DNA of 64,000 nt from Sorangium sp025924095. Lineage in GTDB: Bacteria; Myxococcota_A; Polyangia; Polyangiales; Polyangiaceae. Below are positions 35,701 to 45,500 of the stretch, in pieces. The notes under the pieces were generated by a model. The model was not told where the DNA came from. It saw only the letters and a list, made by a program, of their open reading frames with translations, and ran no database searches. How positions within the stretch are numbered: the stretch's first letter is position 1; each line of letters opens with the position of its first letter. The position numbers and the translations under genes were made by a program. Where the stretch lies: NCBI RefSeq assembly GCF_051521505.1, contig NZ_CP150356.1, forward strand, positions 5,766,001-5,830,000. Reading direction: 5' to 3'.

Positions 35701-38312
35701 CGGCCGGCTCGGTCGCGGTCGAAGCCCGCGAAGTCCACCTTCGCGCCTCGTACGTACAGCGCTCCCAGGCTCTCCAGCATCTGCGCGCAATCCGAGCGCT
35801 TCGGCCGCAGCGACGGCAGCCACACCCCCGCCCCCTCCGGCACGCACCGCTGCCCCATCGCCGCGAGCACAGGGCTCGGCCCCACCTCCACGAACGCTTC
35901 CACCCCCGCCTCGTGCAGCGCCCGTATCCCCTCCATGAACCGCACCGGCGCGCGCACATGGCTCGCCCAGTACCCCGCCTGCGTCACTTCCTCGCGCGCC
36001 GCCCTCCCCGTCACGTTCGCGATCAGCTTCCGCTGCGGCGCCGCCATCTTCACCTTTGACGCCGCCCGCTCGAACGCCTCCACCATCGGCGCCATCAGCG
36101 GCGAGTGAAACGCGTGCGATACGTTCAGCCACCGGCTCTTGACGCCGCGCGCTCCCAGCGCCTCCACCACCGCCGTCACCGCGCCTCGCGCCCCCGATAC
36201 AACCGTCTCCGACGGCCCGTTCACCGCAGCGATCGACGCCTCCGCCGCGTACGGCCTCACCGCCTCCGCCACCGTCGCCTCGTCCGCGAACAGCGCCGCC
36301 ATCGCCCCCTGCTTCGGCAGCGCCTGCATCAGACGCCCTCGCGCCGCGATGAGCCCGAGCCCCTGCTCCAGCCCGAACACCCCCGCCACGCACGCCGCCA
36401 CGTATTCCCCGACGCTGTGCCCCAGCACCGCAAAGGGCTCTATCCCCCACGCCTTCCACTGCGCGCTCAGCGCATAGCCCACCGCGAACAGCGCAGGCTG
36501 CGTGTACTCCGTCTCATCCAGCGGGCTCGCCTGCCCCGCCGCCGGGTACAAGACCTCGATCAGCGGCCTCTCCAGGTGCGGCCGCAACAGCGCATCGCAC
36601 TCCTCGATCGCCCGCCGGAACACGGGCTCCGTCGCGAACAGCTCCTGCCCCATGCCCGCGTACTGCGCGCCCTGCCCGGTGAACAGGAATGCCACCCGCG
36701 GGCCGTCAGGACGCTCTACCCACCCCTGCTCCGTCTGCTCCGCTGGCTCGCCACGCGCATACGTAGAGAGCCGCTCCTGCATCTCCTCGCGCGACGCCCC
36801 GACCACCGAGAGCCGGTGCGCAAAGCGCGCCCGCCCCGCGCGCGCCGTGAAACACACGTCCGAGACCCGCTCCTCCGGGTGCGACGCGAGGTGCTCCGCG
36901 TACTTCCCCGCCAGGGCGCGCAGCGCGTCCTCCCGCTTCGCCGAGATGCACAAGAGCTGCGCCGGCCGCTCCGCCGCAGCCTTCACCTCCGGCCGCGCAG
37001 GCGCTTCCTCCAGCACCACGTGCGCGTTCGTGCCCCCCATGCCGAACGAGCTCACGCCTGCGCGGCGTGGCGTCCGCGTCCGCTTCCACTCCGTGAGCTG
37101 CGTGTTGACGCTGAACGGCCCCTTCGAGAGCTCGCAGCGCGGGTTCGGCTCGACGAAGTGGAGGCTGGGCGGCAAGGCGCGATGCTCGAGCGCAAGCACG
37201 GTCTTGATCAGGCCGGCCACGCCCGCGGCCACCTCGAGGTGGCCGAAATTCCCCTTCACCGAGCCGATCAGGCACCCTCGCTTTGCGCCACGGGCTTCGC
37301 CGAACACCTTCGCGAGCGCGGCTATCTCGATGGGATCGCCGAGCAGCGTACCCGTACCGTGGGCCTCGATGTAGTCGATCGTCTCCGGCGCGACGCCGGC
37401 GATCGCCTGCGCCTCCGCGACCACCTGCATCTGCCCCTCGACGCTCGGCGCGGTGAACCCGACCTTCACCGCGCCGTCGTTGTTGATGGCCGAGCCCCGG
37501 ATCACCGCGCGGATGCGGTCGCCGTCGGCGAGCGCGTCCGCGAGCCGCTTGAGCGTCACAACCCCCACGCCGCTCCCGAAGACCGTGCCGCGCGCCGACG
37601 CGTCAAAGGGCCGGCAGCGACCGTCGCTCGACCCGATCCCGTCCGGTTCGTGGACGTAACCCGCGAGGTGCGGGACGCGGACGGTCACGCCGCCGGCGAG
37701 CGCGACGTCGCATTCGCGGTTCAAGAGGCTCTGGCAGGCGAGGTGCACGGCGACGAGCGAGGTGGAGCAGGCGGTCTGCACACCGACGCTCGGGCCCCTC
37801 AAGTTCAGCTTGTAAGAGACGTGCGTCGACAGGTAGTCCTTGTCGTTGGCGACGAGCGCCTGCGTCCACTGCAGCAGGCGCATGTAGCTCAGATCGGGCT
37901 GAATGTTCGACACCAGGTAGCTGCTGAAGCTCGAGCCCGCGAACACCCCGATCGACCCCTCGTAGCCCTCGGGGACGCAGCACGCGCTCTCCAGCGCTTC
38001 CCACGCGCATTCGAGGAACAGGCGGTGCTGGGGATCGGTGAGCTCCGCCTCGCGCCGCGTGAAGCCGAAGAACGACGCGTCGAAGTGCTCGATCCGGTCG
38101 AGCACGCCCGCGGCCGGCACGTAGCTCGGATCCCGCGCCGCGGCGGGGTGGACGCCCGACGACGTGAGCTCCGCCTCCGAGAAGAACGAGACGGACTCGA
38201 CTCCATCGCGCAGGTTGCGCCAGTACTCCTCCGGACCCCGCGCCCCCGGGAAGCGGCACCCGATGCCGATGATCGCGATGTCGCTCCCCTCCGCGGACCC
38301 CGGATCACTCAT
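32775..38312 (-). CDS. Modular PKS ORF3: KS-AT-DH-KR-ACP, accepts chain from NRPS
   Basis: 1845 aa, module 3, directly after the NRPS. It lacks the N-terminal docking helix of the other modules; the KS starts within 10 residues. This KS (about 10-435; QTACSTS Cys near 180, KGNFGH) differs clearly from the rest, as expected for a KS that takes a heterocyclic peptidyl chain. AT about 530-840, GHSVGEY Ser near 631, HAFH near 733 (malonyl). DH about 905-1180: His present (NDHQVFDVVIFP, near 940) but the Gly of HxxxGxxxxP is Asp; the second motif HPALLDACLH is normal. KR about 1445-1650 complete; no LDD. ACP Ser near 1760 (MGMDSLS). Predicted: thiazolyl alkene. ATG overlaps the ORF2 stop by 8 bases. 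Confidence 0.95.
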   Translation of the reverse strand: MSDPGSAEGSDIAIIGIGCRFPGARGPEEYWRNLRDGVESVSFFSEAELTSSGVHPAAARDPSYVPAAGVLDRIEHFDASFFGFTRREAELTDPQHRLFLECAWEALESACCVPEGYEGSIGVFAGSSFSSYLVSNIQPDLSYMRLLQWTQALVANDKDYLSTHVSYKLNLRGPSVGVQTACSTSLVAVHLACQSLLNRECDVALAGGVTVRVPHLAGYVHEPDGIGSSDGRCRPFDASARGTVFGSGVGVVTLKRLADALADGDRIRAVIRGSAINNDGAVKVGFTAPSVEGQMQVVAEAQAIAGVAPETIDYIEAHGTGTLLGDPIEIAALAKVFGEARGAKRGCLIGSVKGNFGHLEVAAGVAGLIKTVLALEHRALPPSLHFVEPNPRCELSKGPFSVNTQLTEWKRTRTPRRAGVSSFGMGGTNAHVVLEEAPARPEVKAAAERPAQLLCISAKREDALRALAGKYAEHLASHPEERVSDVCFTARAGRARFAHRLSVVGASREEMQERLSTYARGEPAEQTEQGWVERPDGPRVAFLFTGQGAQYAGMGQELFATEPVFRRAIEECDALLRPHLERPLIEVLYPAAGQASPLDETEYTQPALFAVGYALSAQWKAWGIEPFAVLGHSVGEYVAACVAGVFGLEQGLGLIAARGRLMQALPKQGAMAALFADEATVAEAVRPYAAEASIAAVNGPSETVVSGARGAVTAVVEALGARGVKSRWLNVSHAFHSPLMAPMVEAFERAASKVKMAAPQRKLIANVTGRAAREEVTQAGYWASHVRAPVRFMEGIRALHEAGVEAFVEVGPSPVLAAMGQRCVPEGAGVWLPSLRPKRSDCAQMLESLGALYVRGAKVDFAGFDRDRAGRKLVLPTYPFQRERYWIDPPPRSQSARPVEREGPADGHPLLGQRLRSPAIRGVVFETRLSTRALPFLNDHQVFDVVIFPATAYLELAFAAGAVVLGPTARVLEQVVIHEALPLPAGEERVLQTVLVPGGAGEASFEIFSARAEPSGGEVDWRLHASGAIRSEGPHDVGAAPSLDSIRALHAGEMTGESYYRQTSAVGVHYGDAFRGLSTLWRRDGGVVAEISAPAALAEDAGRYCFHPALLDACLHIVGGALLGADGSMRTSEPYLPVAFDRVRLHGRPGDRLWSQVTVRPSAGGHGAALHGEMRVLTAEGGLVLEAEGLSLHKASPEALRTATGTRLESWLYKVEWQPRRRALSEGAPDAAAGGRWWIFADRRGLGAALAEALRRRGERCLVVPSPTEPPHAGEVARFEDVVRALEQDTTDRPLRGVVHLWGLDAPSAGELTATSLAAAEERCCGSVLRVVQTLGRANLSTRLWLVTRGAQPVEPGAQIELAAGPIWGLGRTIALEHPEVWGGMIDLDPAHDAERAAALLLGEVDRPDGEDHVAFRDGQRYVQRVVADGALDLSAQVAPLRPDRTYLITGGMGGLGRRVARRLVERGARHLALMGRREPTAEAAEELRQIRESGAEIAIFIADVSIEEDAARVLSAIAREMPPLAGVVHGAGLPGDSVLLRHTWEQFAAVLAAKVQGSWNLHVLTRDLSLDFCVYFSSLAAIAGAPGQSSYAAANAFLDALAHHRRALGLPALSVDWGPFSEVGMLATLGANALSDAGLVRIPPDLGVRILDQLIERGGVQTSVVSGDLASYIHGLAAGRPVPIFSSLPQVARARRAARDEVSADAPLTLQAQIERAPSSERRDLVFRHVHELAARVLGVRPVELVDTRRGFFEMGMDSLSSILLKNQLQTGLGRPLPSTVTLDYPSVTALSRFVCDDVLCLERGEPAPSAAPVVSEDRKLVAEIKRLSQAELEAQLAELTSFE
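35671..37020 (-). repeat. Near-identical AT-coding repeat, copy in ORF3
   Basis: About 1.35 kb, partner of the ORF5 copy. Slightly more diverged than the others (for example KVKMAAPQ in place of KVKLGLPQ, and GLEQGLGLIAARG), so it may be the oldest copy. Confidence 0.8.
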
Positions 38313-41300
38313 CTCCGCCCCCGCGCCCGGCGCGGGCCGCGCGCCGTGCCGCTGCCCTGTCTCGGCCCCGCTTGAGGGAGGCGCCCTCGTTCCCCTCCCC
38401 GGCGAGGCGCGCCGCGAGCGCGCGGACGGTCGGGTACTGGAACAGCTCGATCGTGGAGAGCTCGGCGCCCAGCGCCTCTCTCAGCCGGACGCCGATGCGG
38501 ACCACGTGAATCGAGTTGGCTCCGAGCTCGAAGAAGCTCTGCTCGACGCTCACGTGATCGAGCCCAAGGATCTCCCCGATCACCGCGGCGATCGCCCGCT
38601 CTGTCTCGTCGCGCGGCGGCACCACAGCAGCGCTCCGCTCCGGCTCATCGGCCTTCAGCTCGGAGAGCGCCTTGCGATCGATCTTGCCGTTCGCCGTGAG
38701 CGGCATCGCGTCGAGCACAACGATCGAGGCAGGGACCATGTGCGCCGGGAGCTTGACCTTGAGGAGCTCGCGCAGCGCGTCCTCCGGCGAGCGCGGAGCG
38801 GCCTGCATGTCGAGAGGCCAGCCGCTCACGGAGCCGTCGACCGCGCCGCCGCCGAGCAGCGCGTGCGCGTACATGTGGCCCTCGTCGAGCAGGAAGAGAT
38901 CCCGGACCGCCGCGAAGTCCACCTTGCCCACGGGCATCAAGCCGATCCCCAGGCCGGGCGCAGCCGTCATCAGGAGCTGGCCCATGTAGCCTGCCTCGAT
39001 CTCGCAGAAGTCGTGCGACGCGTCGCCGTACAGGGGCAGGATGGCGTTCCTCTGCGCGACGAGGAACAGCGAGAACGCCGCCTCCTCGAACGGCGCCTGG
39101 TTGTGCGCGTAGTGAATCCGCCGATCGAGGACGGCGCCCTCCGTGAGGATCACCAGGCTCTGCTCGCGCGGGTGATAGTAGTAGGTCCCCCCGGCCACCC
39201 CTTCGATGCGACCCGGCTTCACGTAGACGTAGGTCTGGACGGGGTACAGGCTCCCCGCGGACGGGTAGCGGTACTTGGGATACCCATCGACGTCGATCTG
39301 GCGGAGGCAGGAGAGGAGCGCGGAGAACCTGTCCAGCTGGACCGGCCCGCGCGAGAACTGGCGGTGGGTCCGGCGCTCCAGGAAGAGCGCCCGCGTCGCC
39401 TCGTCCACCGGCGGCACAGGCAGCGAGATCCGGCGCCGCTCCGGGCCGTCCGCGCGCAGGCCGTGCTGCTTGAGCTTGAACTCGAGGCGGGCCAGCGGAT
39501 CGTCGATCCCGCCCTCCGGTTTCGCGGGCTCCTCCGCCGGGGCGCCCTTTCCTGCGCCCGGAGGCGCGTCCAGCACCACGTAGGCGACGAGGCGCTTCTT
39601 GTTGCGCTCCTCTCCCACGGCCATCGCCACGGCCGAGCGCACCGCCGGGTGCTGCTTCAGCGCCGCCTCGATCTCGCCGAGCTCGATGCGCTGCCCCTGG
39701 ATCTTCACCTGGAAGTCTGCGCGGCCGAGGATCTCGATGAGGCCGCCGGGGAGGCGTCGCCCCAGATCGCCGCTGCGATAGAGGCGCTCGCCGGTCTCCG
39801 GGTGCCGGACGAAGCTCGCGGCGGTCCGCTCTTCGTCGTGGAAGTAGCCTCGAGCGAGGCCCGCTCCGGCGATGTAGAGGTGTCCCGACACCCATTCGGG
39901 GCACGGCGCGAACGCGTCGTCGAGCACGTAGTACCGGGCGTTCGTCATCGGCCGCCCGTAAGGGATGCTCTTCCACGCCGGATCGACCGACGCGATCGGG
40001 TAGCAGATGTCCCAGACCGTGGTCTCGGTCGGCCCGCCGGCGCCGAGGATCCGGACGCCCGGCGTCAACGCCCGCAGGCGGTCCGGCAGCGTGACGGGGA
40101 TCCAGTCGCCGGACAGGACCACCTGGCGGAGCGCGCCGGGCAGCCTCGCCGCGTCGTGCGGCGTGTGCTCGAGGTACTCGATCAGCATCTCCAGGAACGC
40201 CGGCACCGAGTTCCAGAACGTGACGCGCTCGCTCACCAGGAGCTCGGCCCAGTGCGCCGGATCCCGCAGCTTTGCGGCGTCGGGCAGCACCAGCGTCGCG
40301 CCCGCGAGCAGGCCGCCGAACACGTCGTACACCGAGAGATCGTGGTGCAGCGCGGTCAGGCCGATGATGCGATCGCCGGGGCCGACCTCGAGGAGCCGAT
40401 TGACCTCGATCACGCGGTTCAGCACGCTCCGGTGCTCGATCATCGCCCCCTTCGGCACGCCCGTGGATCCCGACGTGTAGAGCACGTAGGCGAGGTCCTC
40501 CGGGCGGTTGACCGGCGCGAGCGGCGAGGCGTCGAGGTCGGGCGGGATCTCGTCGACGGCGAGCTTGCGGACGCGCTCGGGCCACTCGAGCGACCCGTCC
40601 AGCCACGACTGGGTGAGGACCAGCTCCACCTGGCTGTGCTCCAGGAGGAAGTCACGGCGCTCCCGCGGCAGGCTCGGGTCGACGGGCAGATAGGCCGCTC
40701 CTGCCGCGTGGATGCCCAGCACGGCCGCGACCTGCTCCCACCCCTTCTCCATCACCACGGCCACGAGCGCGTCGGGGCGCGCGCCGCGCTCGCGCAGCCA
40801 GCGGCCGATCTGGTTGGCCCGCCGCGACAGCTCCGCGTACGTCAGGCTGCCGCGTGACGACACGAGGGCCACGCCCTCCGGCGTCTGCGCGGCCTGGGCC
40901 GCGAAGCGCTCCGGCAGCGTGCCCGTGGGGATGGGCGCGTCCGTGGCGTTGAGCTCCGCCCATCGCTCGAGCTGCTCCTTCGGCAGCTCGATCAGGCGGC
41001 GAGCGTCCTTCTTCCACGTCGCCGGATCGTCGGCGAGCCCCCGGACCAGCCGGCAGAAGGCGTTGAACATGTCGTCCACCATCCCGGGCGGGAACAGCGC
41101 GGCGACCGCGTCCCAGTGGGCGATGAAGCCGCCGCGCTCCTCCGCGACCTGGAGGTCGAGCCACACCTGCGGGGTCTGAACGCTGCTGAAGACGACCTCG
41201 CCAAGCTCGTGGAAGAGGGAGAGCGACAGCGGGAAGCCCTCCGACGCGAGGCCGAGGATGCCCGTGAAGATGATCGGCATCATGCCGCCCGAGAGCCGCC

Positions 41301-42537
41301 GCCGAGCCTGGGCCAGCTCGCGCAGGACCTCGATCCCGCTCGACCTGTGCTGGAGATCGTTCCAGAGCTGCTCCTGGACCCGCCTCGCCCGCTCCTCGAA
41401 GGTGTCCCCGGCGGTGTTGCTCGTGCCGAGCAGCACCAGCGAGGTGAAGTCGCCGAGGAGATCGTTCACCTGCGGGTGCAGCGGCAGGCGGTTGAACATC
41501 GTGACGTTGATCGTGAGATCCGGGTGCTCGCTCCACGCGGCGAGGACCGTCGTGTAGGCGGTCATCATCACAGCCGACAGCGTGAGCCCTTGCTTCAGCG
41601 ACTGCGTCTTCAGCCGCGCCCACGCCTCTGGCTCGAGCTTGCCGATACGGCGCGTGAAGCGGGTCTCGGACAGGGCAGCCGGGTTCATCGCGAGCGGGAG
41701 CTCCGGCGGCGGAGGCAGCACCGCGACCCGCTCGCGCCAGTACTCCATGGCCTGCCGGTGCTGCGGCGAGCCCTTGAGCTCCATCTCGGCGAGCACGTAG
41801 TCGCGGAACGAGAGCTCGATGGGGGGCAGGAAGGCGCCCGGATCCCGGTACAGCATCGCCCACTCATGGCCGAGCTTGAGCAGGCTCCCGCCATCGATGT
41901 GGAGCAGATCCAGGCTGATGTGGACGCGGGTGAGATCCCCGTCGAGCAGCGACGCGCGGATCTCGAACGTGGGCCACGCGTCGGCCGGGAGCAGCTGGTG
42001 CGCGAGGCGCTCGCGCGTCGCAGAGAGCTCTGCCTCCGCCGCTTCCGGCGAGAGCCCGCGAAGATCGTGCGCCTCGATCGAATACGCGGGTACGCGCTCC
42101 AGGATCTGCTGCCGTCCGTCGGGGAGCACGATGGCCCGGAGCATCTCGTGCCGCTCCACGAGCCGCTGAAAGGCGCGGGAGAGCTGCCCGAGATCCATCC
42201 CCGTCGCCTCGATCTCCGAGTAGGCGTGGATCGACACGTCTCCGAGGTCGAACGCGGCGCTCCGCCCGATCCAGTACGCCTGCTGGATGTCCGTCAGCGG
42301 GAAAGGCTCGTAGCGATCCTGCGGGGCCGGCGTGATCCGCGCGACGGGCTTGCCGCCCGGGCCGCTGCTCCGGCGGAGCAGCGCGATGAGCTCGGATTTG
42401 CGTTGCCCGATGAGCGCGCGCATCTCCGGCGTCATCACGCCCTTCGGCGCTCCGATCGCGAGCTGATCGCCCTCGACCGACAGCTTGATCCCCTGCTGGG
42501 CAAGCGCGCCCAGCAGCTCGGTGACGCCCTCGTTCAT
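38305..42537 (-). CDS. NRPS ORF2: docking-Cy-A(Ox)-PCP, thiazole-forming (cysteine)
   Basis: 1410 aa. Residues 1-50 are a TubC-type N-terminal docking domain (GIKLSVEGD, APKG, ELIALL). A heterocyclisation domain follows (about 65-490) with the DxxxxD signature as DLLHID near 210. The A domain (from about 510) has the TSGSTGVPKG loop near 685. Pocket residues read from the core (Asp, Leu, Tyr in HDLSVYD; Asn in FWNS; Trp in TTVWD) fit the known cysteine code. Between A8 and A10 an FMN oxidase domain of the nitroreductase/SagB type is inserted (about 1040-1240, RTHRQFS...GYPKYRYPSAGS), as in EpoB and MtaD. A10 NGKIDRKAL near 1280; PCP Ser near 1340 (LGANSIH). Together: cysteine activation, cyclodehydration, oxidation to thiazole. 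I chose the second ATG because it overlaps the ORF1 stop (ATGA) and starts exactly at the docking domain; an ATG 18 bases upstream is possible. Confidence 0.94.
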   Translation of the reverse strand: MNEGVTELLGALAQQGIKLSVEGDQLAIGAPKGVMTPEMRALIGQRKSELIALLRRSSGPGGKPVARITPAPQDRYEPFPLTDIQQAYWIGRSAAFDLGDVSIHAYSEIEATGMDLGQLSRAFQRLVERHEMLRAIVLPDGRQQILERVPAYSIEAHDLRGLSPEAAEAELSATRERLAHQLLPADAWPTFEIRASLLDGDLTRVHISLDLLHIDGGSLLKLGHEWAMLYRDPGAFLPPIELSFRDYVLAEMELKGSPQHRQAMEYWRERVAVLPPPPELPLAMNPAALSETRFTRRIGKLEPEAWARLKTQSLKQGLTLSAVMMTAYTTVLAAWSEHPDLTINVTMFNRLPLHPQVNDLLGDFTSLVLLGTSNTAGDTFEERARRVQEQLWNDLQHRSSGIEVLRELAQARRRLSGGMMPIIFTGILGLASEGFPLSLSLFHELGEVVFSSVQTPQVWLDLQVAEERGGFIAHWDAVAALFPPGMVDDMFNAFCRLVRGLADDPATWKKDARRLIELPKEQLERWAELNATDAPIPTGTLPERFAAQAAQTPEGVALVSSRGSLTYAELSRRANQIGRWLRERGARPDALVAVVMEKGWEQVAAVLGIHAAGAAYLPVDPSLPRERRDFLLEHSQVELVLTQSWLDGSLEWPERVRKLAVDEIPPDLDASPLAPVNRPEDLAYVLYTSGSTGVPKGAMIEHRSVLNRVIEVNRLLEVGPGDRIIGLTALHHDLSVYDVFGGLLAGATLVLPDAAKLRDPAHWAELLVSERVTFWNSVPAFLEMLIEYLEHTPHDAARLPGALRQVVLSGDWIPVTLPDRLRALTPGVRILGAGGPTETTVWDICYPIASVDPAWKSIPYGRPMTNARYYVLDDAFAPCPEWVSGHLYIAGAGLARGYFHDEERTAASFVRHPETGERLYRSGDLGRRLPGGLIEILGRADFQVKIQGQRIELGEIEAALKQHPAVRSAVAMAVGEERNKKRLVAYVVLDAPPGAGKGAPAEEPAKPEGGIDDPLARLEFKLKQHGLRADGPERRRISLPVPPVDEATRALFLERRTHRQFSRGPVQLDRFSALLSCLRQIDVDGYPKYRYPSAGSLYPVQTYVYVKPGRIEGVAGGTYYYHPREQSLVILTEGAVLDRRIHYAHNQAPFEEAAFSLFLVAQRNAILPLYGDASHDFCEIEAGYMGQLLMTAAPGLGIGLMPVGKVDFAAVRDLFLLDEGHMYAHALLGGGAVDGSVSGWPLDMQAAPRSPEDALRELLKVKLPAHMVPASIVVLDAMPLTANGKIDRKALSELKADEPERSAAVVPPRDETERAIAAVIGEILGLDHVSVEQSFFELGANSIHVVRIGVRLREALGAELSTIELFQYPTVRALAARLAGEGNEGASLKRGRDRAAARRAARAGRGGGDE

Positions 42538-45500
42538 ATGAGCGTGGTCTCCCATTCTTCCTGGCCTGCATCGGGCGCCGGGGCGCGCTGGTGCACGGTG
42601 TCGAGGAGCGCGCGTGACCTGATTTGCGAGAGCAGATCGGCGGCGAGCTGCGACGCGCTCGACCCCATCAGGATCTGCACGATCGACAGCGCCGCGCCGA
42701 GATCGGCGTCGACGCGGTTGCGCAGCTGCATCGCCATGAGCGAGTCGATGCCCAGCTCATTGAGCGGCCGATCGGCGGCGATCTGGGCCGCCGAGAGCCG
42801 CGTGGTCCGCGCGATCAGATCGCGCAGGTAACGCTCCAGCAGCGCGCGCTGCTCGTCGGGGGCCGCGGCGAGCAGCGCGGAGGCGTCGAGCGCCGCCGGC
42901 GCGTCTCCCTGCGCCGCGAGGGGCTCTCCCGCGGTCGCGTCGTCGATCCAGAAGCGCCGCCGCTGCCAGGGGTAGGACGGCAGGGGGACGCTGCGGCCTG
43001 TCGGGACGAGCCGGCGGAAGTCCACCGCATGCCCGCGGACGTGGAGCGCGCCGAGCGACTCCAGCAGGACGTCGAGCTCGCCCGTCTCCCGGCGGAGCGA
43101 CGGGAGCAGCGCCACGCCGCCTGGGCGGGCATCGAGCAGGCCGGACTCGATCGCCGGGAGCAGGACCGGGTGCGGGCTCAGCTCCGCGAAGACGTTGAAG
43201 CCCTCCGCGAGCAACCGCTGGATGACCCCGGAGAAGAGCACCGGCGCCCGCAGGTTCCGCGCCCAGTACGCGGCGTCGAGATCGCTGCCGTCGGTCGGCT
43301 GCCCGGTCACCGTCGAGTACATCGGGATCGAACCGCGCCGGGGCGCGATCCCCGCCAGCGCTGCGGTCAGATCGCCGAGCAGCGGATCCATCTGCGGGCT
43401 GTGCGAGGCGACGTCGATCTTGACCCGGCGGCAGAAGATCCCGCGGCCCTTGATCTCCTCGAGCACCTCGTCCAGCGCCGCCGGATCGCCCGCGAGGACG
43501 GTCCCGCGGGGGCTCATGATGACCGCGACCGACAGCCGGTCACGGTGGCCGGCGATGGCGGCCTCGGCCTCGGCCTCGGGCAGCTCCACGAGGGCCATCG
43601 CGCCGGTCCCGCTCACGCGCCGGAGCAGGCGGCTGCGCTGGCAGATGATGCGCGCCGCGTCCTCGAGGCTCAGCGCGCCTGCCACGCAGGCGGCCGCGAC
43701 CTCGCCCATGCTGTGCCCCACCACGACGTCGGGCACGACGCCGTACGAGCGAAAGACCGCCGCCAGCGAGACCTGGATGGCGAACAGGGCCGGCTGGATG
43801 AAGTCGATCTCCTCGAAGCGGGCGCGCTCGCCTTCGGCCGTGAGCGACGTGATCAGGGACCACGCGACATGCTCTCGCATGACGCGCTCGCACCGCTCCA
43901 TCATCGCGCGAAAGACGCCGTCGCGCGCGAGCAGCTCGCGCCCCATCCCGAGCCACTGCGAGCCCTGCCCCGAGAAGAGAAACGCGAGGCGGCGCGAGCT
44001 CTCCGGCGCCTTTCGGCCGCTCACGAGGCCGGCGTGCGGTCTGTCGTCGAGGTAGGCCGAGAGGCCCGCGAGCGCGTCCTCGCGGCTGCGGACGACCAGC
44101 GAGAGGCGGTGCCTCAGGTGGCTCCGGCGGAGCGCGGCCGTGTAGCAGAGGTCCCGCAGCGCGGGCGCGTCCTCGGGGCGGCCGAGCAGGCTCCGCACCG
44201 CCTCGGCGCGGGCCCGCAGCGCGTCCGGGCTCGCCGCCGAGAGCGGCAGCAGGAGCGGGCGTCCGTCCTCCACCGGCGCGCCGGCGGCGGCGCCGCGCGG
44301 CGCCTCCTCGAGGATCAGGTGGCCGTTGGTGCCGGACCAGCCGAACGCGCTGACGCCGGCGCGGCGCGCGCTCCCACCGGCGGGCCAGGGAGAGAGCTCG
44401 GTCGGGATCGCGAACCGGGTGCCGTCGATCGTGATGTGCGGGTTCAGGGTCTCGAAGTGGAGGTGAGGAGGCACGGCCTCATGCTCGAAGCAGAGCACCG
44501 TCTTGATGATGCCGGCCACGCCGGCCGCCGCCTCGGAGTGGCCGATGTTCGTCTTCACCGAGCCGAGCAAGCAGCGATCGGCGCCGGCCTTCCCGTAGAC
44601 CTCTGCGAGCGCCTCCACCTCGATCGGATCGCCCAGCGTCGTGCCCGTACCGTGCGCTTCGACGTACGTCACCCCGGACGGGTCGACGTCCGCGTTGCGG
44701 AGGGCCTGTCGGATGACGGCCGCCTGCGACAATCCGTTGGGCGCCGTGATGCCGTTGGAGTGCCCGTCCTGGTTCAGCGCCGTGCCCCGGATCACCGCCC
44801 AGACGCGATCGCCGTCGCGGAGCGCGTCGGAGAGGCGTTTGAGCACGAGGATGCCGCACCCCTCCGCGCGCACGAAGCCGTTCGCGCGGGCGTCGAACGT
44901 CCTGCATCGCCCGTCCGGCGAGAGGAACTCGACCTTCGACGCCGCGATGGTGAACTCGGGCGTCAGCATGAGGTTCACCCCGCCGGCAAGCGCGAGATCG
45001 CTCTCGCCGACGCGCAGGCTCTGACACGCGAGGTGGATCGCCGTGATCGCCGAAGAGCACCCGGTGTCGAGCGCGACGTTGGGGCCGCGCAGATCGAAGA
45101 TGTACGACAGGCGCCCGGAGAGGATGCTGTGGGATGTGCCGGTGCCGCTGTAGGCGTCGATCTTGACCGGATCGGCGAACTGAAGCCGCGCGTAGTCGTT
45201 GCTGTGGCTCTGCACGCCGAGGAAGACGCCGGTCGCGCTGCCGGCCAGCCGCTCGAGGGTCTGCCCGCCGTCCTCCAGCGCCTCGTAGGCGACCTCGAGC
45301 GCGATGCGCTGCTGCGGGTCCATGGCGACGGCCTCGCGCGCCGAGATCCCGAAGAAGTCGGCGTCGAAGTCGCCGATGCTCGAGAGGAAGCCGCCCCAGC
45401 GGGTGTTCATCTTCCCGGGCGCGGCCGGGTCGTTGTCATAGAGATCCTGAGCGTTCCAGCGCTCCAGGGGAACCTCGGTGACCGCGTCGACGCCGTCGCG

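Noticed and set aside
38305..42555. NRPS start at the upstream ATG (42555)
   Set aside because: The ATG at 42537 overlaps the ORF1 stop as at other junctions and begins exactly at the TubC-type docking domain. The upstream start is possible but less likely.
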